This document shows positions 6,401 to 9,676 of a stretch of DNA of 9,676 nt, one piece after another. Each line of letters starts with the position of its first letter. Position 1 is the first letter of the stretch. The notes beneath the pieces were generated by a model. The model was not told the origin of the DNA. It saw only the letters and a program-made list of their open reading frames with translations, and ran no database searches. The DNA lies in contig JAEOTU010000017.1 in assembly GCA_016839665.1 (NCBI GenBank), positions 1-9,676 on the forward strand. Direction: 5' to 3'. The translations under genes and the position numbers were made by a program. The DNA is from Candidatus Hodarchaeota archaeon (GTDB lineage: Archaea > Asgardarchaeota > Heimdallarchaeia > Hodarchaeales > Hodarchaeaceae).

Positions 6401-7153
6401 CTATAATGTAGATTTGATATGACTTACAATTAAAGGTAAGAATTCACCAGATTTAGCACTAATTCGAATATCTGCCATACTGTCTAATTCAGTTTTTCCC
6501 ATATTAACTATAATGAGGGAGGCTCCTTCACTTTTGGCTATCACGGGAAAATTTGCGGCAGGTACTACGCTCAAAGTTGAGCCAACTGCAAGCATAACAT
6601 CGCACCTTCTGGATTGCTTCTCGGCTTCTTGCATTTCTTTTTCTGGCATTGGGTCATTGAAGTTTATAACAGAGGAAATTACTCTACTTTGGCAATGAGG
6701 ACAGTTTGGCTGATTTGGCCTTGGTTTTTCAGTACGGTACCCATTTCCATGAATATGATCTTCCCAATTGATTTCCTGTTTTCCAAAGCGTGTGTCACAA
6801 CTCATACATTTCATTAGACTAGAATTTCCATGGAGTTCAGCTAGCATTTCTGGAGGCATTCCTGATTTCAGATGAAGATTGTCAACATTTTGCGAGATTA
6901 GAAACCTAAGCAAGCCTATTTTATAGAGTTCGACAAACGCATAATGACTAGGATTAGGTTCAATCTGCGAAATGGGCTTTCTAGGGAGTTTAGGTTTCAA
7001 ACCTTTTTCTCGGAGTGTCCATACTCCTTCTGGCCCCCTATAATCAGGAAGGCCTGATTCTGTTGAGATTCCTGCTCCTGTGAATGCAACAAGATATTTT
7101 GAACTTGCTATAGTTTCAGCGACACTCATGACATCATTTTTGGAGAATGACAA
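6401..7153 (-). CDS. Sir2-family NAD-dependent protein deacylase, SIRT6/7-like
   Basis: This 250-residue protein should remove acetyl or longer acyl groups from lysines, consuming NAD+ and releasing nicotinamide. It carries the complete sirtuin core: GAGISTESGLPDYRG (26-40, NAD binding), SQNVDNLH (87-94), catalytic His108 in ELHGN, and a zinc site of two CxxC pairs (Cys116/119 and Cys151/154). GSTLSVVPAANFP (191-203) and IIVN complete the nucleotide-binding fold. Several stretches look like the SIRT6/SIRT7 (class IV) branch: GPEGVWTLREKGLKPK (40-55), GLLRFLISQNVDNLH (80-94) and LAELHGN (104-110). Unlike SIRT6, the zinc module is compact with symmetrical CxxC pairs. The first possible start is TTG at 7153, directly after an in-frame stop with no good SD. 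ATG at residue 9 (7129) is a realistic alternative that leaves the core intact. The gene lies 40 bases downstream of the DUF885 gene and may be co-transcribed or use the promoter-like element in that gap. Targets are unknown; archaeal chromatin proteins are a possibility only. Confidence 0.92.
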   Translation of the reverse strand: MSFSKNDVMSVAETIASSKYLVAFTGAGISTESGLPDYRGPEGVWTLREKGLKPKLPRKPISQIEPNPSHYAFVELYKIGLLRFLISQNVDNLHLKSGMPPEMLAELHGNSSLMKCMSCDTRFGKQEINWEDHIHGNGYRTEKPRPNQPNCPHCQSRVISSVINFNDPMPEKEMQEAEKQSRRCDVMLAVGSTLSVVPAANFPVIAKSEGASLIIVNMGKTELDSMADIRISAKSGEFLPLIVSHIKSTL

Positions 7154-7170
7154 ATTCTTTCAACCCATCA

Positions 7171-7193
7171 ATATGGATTTTAGACCATATAAA
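7171..7193 (-). promoter_or_regulatory. TATA-like element within a perfect inverted repeat, between DUF885 and sirtuin genes
   Basis: ATATGG (7171-7176) and CCATAT (7185-7190) are exact reverse complements around eight bases. On the reverse strand the outer arm extends to TTTATATGG (7193-7185), a TATA-like sequence beginning immediately after the DUF885 stop codon. A start about 25 bases downstream would leave an almost leaderless sirtuin message, which fits the lack of a good SD. It may therefore be a promoter with a built-in operator, or a transcript hairpin. Confidence 0.4.
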
Positions 7194-8861
7194 TTAATCA
7201 CTTTCATGTTCGTTAATACGAAGGTCGAACAATTTTCTCAAATACTGTATCGGCAATCCCCCACCAGATAGAATTGTGTTATGAAAAAACTGATCAGAAT
7301 ATTTTCCTTCCATTTTTTCCTTAACATAATCTCGAAGCTCAAGTATCATAAATTTACCAAGTAGATAGCTCAATTGGTATCCAGGGGTTAATGTGTATCT
7401 CTTCAGTTCTGCAATTACTGCTTGTTCATCCATTCCAATCTGTTCAATCATAAAATCTTTTGCTTCGTCGAAGGTCATTTGACCAGTATGTATCTTAATA
7501 TCGACAATTATTCGGACTGCTCTCCAAAGTTGGTCCACTAGTTGTAGAAACACTTCTTTTTTTCCTAGGAAACCCTCTTCGGCCATTAATTGTTCACAGT
7601 AGTGGGCCCAACCCTCAACTGTTTCATCTCCGTCAATTATGGTTCGAATAAGATTTGGCTGTAAATTTGCTGAAGTAAGTTGTAAGTGGTGACCTGGGTA
7701 GCCCTCATGAACTGCAGTATTTTTACATGAAGCATATGAATGTTCTTGTAACATCTCTTCTCGCCCTTCAATTGGAGTGACTATGTATTGGCCAACCTGA
7801 TGTTTAGAAAATATTTCTGGTTGGATATACGCCGCGAAGGGTATTACTGGAACAAGAAACGATGGAGTTGGAAGAACCTGCAGTTTTTCTCCCTTCGGGA
7901 GATCCATTAAATCTTTCTTAAGGATAAATTCACGAGCATCTTGAGTAAGTTCTCTTACATGCTCAAGAACCATCTCGAAAGTTGGAGGATGGTCATTTTT
8001 TAACAACTCTCTAATTTCCTGTATTGTTTTATCAGGATAGATTTCGAGCCCTAATTCTTCCAAATTCTTTTTAGTGTCTTTTAATGCCTTTTCTCCGATT
8101 TTTAGAATTTCTTCTGGGTTTTTTCCAAGTTTTCGGATAGCAATCAATCGTGAAAATTTATTTGAGCCTATTGCCCAGTTATGAAAAGCTTTTGGTAAGA
8201 TTTCATTTTTAATCCAGTCAACGTACTTTTCTATTGCCTCATTTGCAACTTCGACTGCTTCTACTAATTCTTGGTATTGTGTAGGTTTCAAGTTTGGTTC
8301 CAGAGTGTTTTGTATTAGAAATAGAAAACCAGTTGTTCTTAGTCCTTCCTCAATAGCCATCTCTGTCCATAATCTTACAGGAAATTGCCAATTTGATTTT
8401 GTTTCTTCTAAAAATCGTGGTGTTGCCTTTAACCTATTGATTATCGCTTTTACACGAGTTTCCAAAGGAGCATAATCTCTTGTATAAAGAGGATATAATG
8501 CTACTCCGATGGTTCCTATTGGTCCCCCAGCAGCACCAAAGAATATGCTACCAAAGCCACTCCTCCATGTAGCGAGTTCGTTTGCGTTAAAGAGTCTCAA
8601 ATCAGTAAAATAATTTATCAAATCATAATCTAATTTCCCTTCCTCTGAGAGCAACTCGTAATCAATTGCACTCATTAAATCTCTTTTAGCATTTAGCATA
8701 TAAATAATATTTTCTTCATTTGCCTCACTTGATCCTTTAGGCATTAAATGATCATACTTTTCGTGTTTGAATCCCATCATTGTAGCAGCTAATGGGGACA
8801 TTTCCATAAGAGCTTCAAACTCCTTCTGAAATAAATTTACTAATTTTTCATCCTCGTTCAA
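7194..8861 (-). CDS. DUF885-family predicted zinc metallopeptidase
   Basis: This 555-residue protein matches the DUF885 family, mostly uncharacterised proteins thought to be zinc peptidases. The diagnostic motif HEGYPGHH (385-392) supplies the likely metal-binding and catalytic residues (His385, Glu386, and His391 or His392). ETVEGWAHYCEQLM (413-426) follows at the usual distance and offers Glu416 as a third ligand. The C-terminal TPGYQLSYLLGK (492-503) is another conserved family block. The first 350 residues are mainly helical. Length is normal for the family. Unlike many bacterial relatives there is no signal peptide or lipobox, so it probably acts in the cytosol, perhaps in peptide turnover. 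The start is TTG at 8861: GGAG lies nine bases upstream, a stop lies three codons upstream, and the nearby ATG at 8866 is out of frame and ends at once. The next in-frame ATG (residue 19) is less likely. cysS lies 108 bases upstream and the sirtuin 40 bases downstream, both in the same direction. Confidence 0.87.
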   Translation of the reverse strand: MNEDEKLVNLFQKEFEALMEMSPLAATMMGFKHEKYDHLMPKGSSEANEENIIYMLNAKRDLMSAIDYELLSEEGKLDYDLINYFTDLRLFNANELATWRSGFGSIFFGAAGGPIGTIGVALYPLYTRDYAPLETRVKAIINRLKATPRFLEETKSNWQFPVRLWTEMAIEEGLRTTGFLFLIQNTLEPNLKPTQYQELVEAVEVANEAIEKYVDWIKNEILPKAFHNWAIGSNKFSRLIAIRKLGKNPEEILKIGEKALKDTKKNLEELGLEIYPDKTIQEIRELLKNDHPPTFEMVLEHVRELTQDAREFILKKDLMDLPKGEKLQVLPTPSFLVPVIPFAAYIQPEIFSKHQVGQYIVTPIEGREEMLQEHSYASCKNTAVHEGYPGHHLQLTSANLQPNLIRTIIDGDETVEGWAHYCEQLMAEEGFLGKKEVFLQLVDQLWRAVRIIVDIKIHTGQMTFDEAKDFMIEQIGMDEQAVIAELKRYTLTPGYQLSYLLGKFMILELRDYVKEKMEGKYSDQFFHNTILSGGGLPIQYLRKLFDLRINEHESD

Positions 8862-8870
8862 TTCATTCTA

Positions 8871-8874
8871 CTCC
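8871..8874 (-). promoter_or_regulatory. Shine-Dalgarno site supporting the TTG start of the DUF885 gene
   Basis: GGAG on the reverse strand lies nine bases before TTG at 8861. No ATG or GTG in that frame lies between the upstream stop and this TTG, so the site supports a TTG start. Confidence 0.55.
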
Positions 8875-8904
8875 AAATGTCTTGTTTGATTGGGATAGGT
8901 AAAT

Positions 8905-8914
8905 GTATAATAAA
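8905..8914 (-). promoter_or_regulatory. Candidate TATA box for the DUF885 gene
   Basis: TTTATTATAC on the reverse strand lies about 45-55 bases before the DUF885 start in the 108-base gap after cysS. A second AT-rich candidate, TTTATATTTTCC, lies at 8945-8934. Either would let the DUF885 and sirtuin genes be transcribed independently of cysS. There is no clear T-tract terminator after cysS, so read-through is equally possible. Confidence 0.3.
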
Positions 8915-8969
8915 TTTCAAAGTGATATATCGGAAAATATAAACAAACACGAGGAGAAATTTTGTGAAA

Positions 8970-9676
8970 TTAAGAATTTTCAGACTTCCATACTGTCCTC
9001 TCTCTTTTATCCTCTAACACAATTCCGAGTTCAGAAAGACTAGATCGTATTTTATCAGCTAAAAGATACATTTCTTCATTACGTAAATCCTTTCTGATAG
9101 CTAAAAGCAGATCAATTAAAGATTTCAGCAACTCATCCTTCTCTCTGACATTTTTATCTGATGTTTTCACCTCTATGCCTAAAATATCCAGTAATTCGAC
9201 AATTTTTTGTTTAGCTCCTAATAAAATACTTTTTTGATTATCCATTGATGAATTAATTCTTCGTACAAACCGCATAACGCTCTGAACTGCTGCTACTGTG
9301 TTGAAATCGTCGTCCATTCCTTCAATGAATTCTTTTTCAACAGTGGAAATAGCCTCCAGTAAATCCTTTTCATTTCCTCCTGGAGTTTGGTCAATGAGTC
9401 TTAAAGTATCTTTAACTCGCTTTAACAAGATTCCAGATTGGATAAATGCTTCCTCGTTGAAATCAAGCTTCTTTCGATAGTGGCTGTTAATTAAGAAGAA
9501 ACGGATACTCATTGGTTCATATTGTTGCAAAATATCTTTGATAAGAATGTAATTTCCTAAGGACTTACTCATTTTCACACCATTCACTATAAGGTGATTG
9601 GCATGGATCCAATAGTTGACAAATCTCTTACTTGTTCGTGCTTCTGATTGGGCAATTTCATTAGGATGGTGCAACA
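8970..9676 (-). CDS. cysS: Cysteinyl-tRNA synthetase, partial: C-terminal half
   Basis: The enzyme charges tRNA-Cys with cysteine in the cytosol using ATP. The visible 234 complete codons begin at the conserved HHPNEIAQSEA block, whose first His and following Glu correspond to zinc ligands H234 and E238 of the E. coli enzyme. The class I signature KMSKSLGN follows 31 residues later and binds ATP. Next are RFFLINSHYRKKLDFNEEAF, characteristic of the CysRS stem-contact region, and DDDFNT, the start of the helical DALR/anticodon-side domain. The C-terminus, with WKSEN near the end, is complete. Synthetases of this family are usually 460-500 residues, so about half lies beyond the right edge. The codon at 9674 is TTG, but it is an internal Leu, not a start. 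The residue before HH is Leu, where most relatives have Pro. The gene is the upstream member of a three-gene minus-strand run. Confidence 0.95.
   Translation of the reverse strand, partial: LHHPNEIAQSEARTSKRFVNYWIHANHLIVNGVKMSKSLGNYILIKDILQQYEPMSIRFFLINSHYRKKLDFNEEAFIQSGILLKRVKDTLRLIDQTPGGNEKDLLEAISTVEKEFIEGMDDDFNTVAAVQSVMRFVRRINSSMDNQKSILLGAKQKIVELLDILGIEVKTSDKNVREKDELLKSLIDLLLAIRKDLRNEEMYLLADKIRSSLSELGIVLEDKRERTVWKSENS

Noticed and set aside
6513..7271. Several short plus-strand frames opposite the sirtuin and DUF885 genes.
   Set aside because: They are antisense to strongly conserved coding sequence (NAD-binding and zinc motifs) and encode nothing recognisable.
9298..9480. Plus-strand open frame of 60 codons opposite cysteinyl-tRNA synthetase.
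   Set aside because: It is antisense to a conserved synthetase domain, with no independent support.
9672..9674. TTG at 9674 as the start of a short, separate synthetase-like protein.
   Set aside because: It falls inside the conserved HHPNE block; the reading frame is open to the window edge, so the gene simply continues beyond it.

Overview
The window is AT-rich, densely coded and archaeal in style, with TATA-like boxes, T-tract terminators, SD sites and compact spacing. It most likely comes from an Asgard archaeon. The decisive clue is a 122-residue protein (1304-1672) that follows the eukaryotic profilin pattern from end to end. A sirtuin that reads like the SIRT6/SIRT7 branch supports this. 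The lineage is an inference from gene content; there is no rRNA or other marker here to confirm it.

Layout. (1) 1-1054, minus: 351 codons from the start of a beta-class amino DNA methyltransferase, cut by the left edge. (2) 1055-1303: divergent promoter region. (3) 1304-1672, plus: profilin, followed by a hairpin and T-tract terminator. (4) 1930-5133, plus: a 1067-residue Eco57I/type IIG-like gamma-class DNA methyltransferase with a TaqI-like recognition region but no convincing nuclease motif, closed by a T9 terminator. (5) 5313-6383, plus: a stand-alone GyrI-like effector-binding domain fused to a cysteine-rich V4R/DUF6144-like domain. (6) Three minus-strand genes, transcribed from right to left: the C-terminal half of cysteinyl-tRNA synthetase (8970-9676), a DUF885-family predicted zinc peptidase (7194-8861) and the sirtuin (6401-7153). 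The sirtuin converges on the GyrI-fusion gene across a 17-base gap.

How the genes fit together. The two DNA methyltransferases bracket the profilin gene, so a cytoskeletal regulator sits inside what looks like a restriction-modification or defence patch. They belong to different permutation classes and are transcribed in different directions, so they are probably separate systems rather than subunits of one. The right half is housekeeping and metabolic in character. There the synthetase, peptidase and sirtuin may be partly co-transcribed, although candidate promoters lie in both gaps. No RNA gene, CRISPR array, insertion sequence or integrase was found. I see no clear multi-gene novel system; the most notable items are the profilin and its setting, the SIRT6/7-like sirtuin and the GyrI fusion protein.
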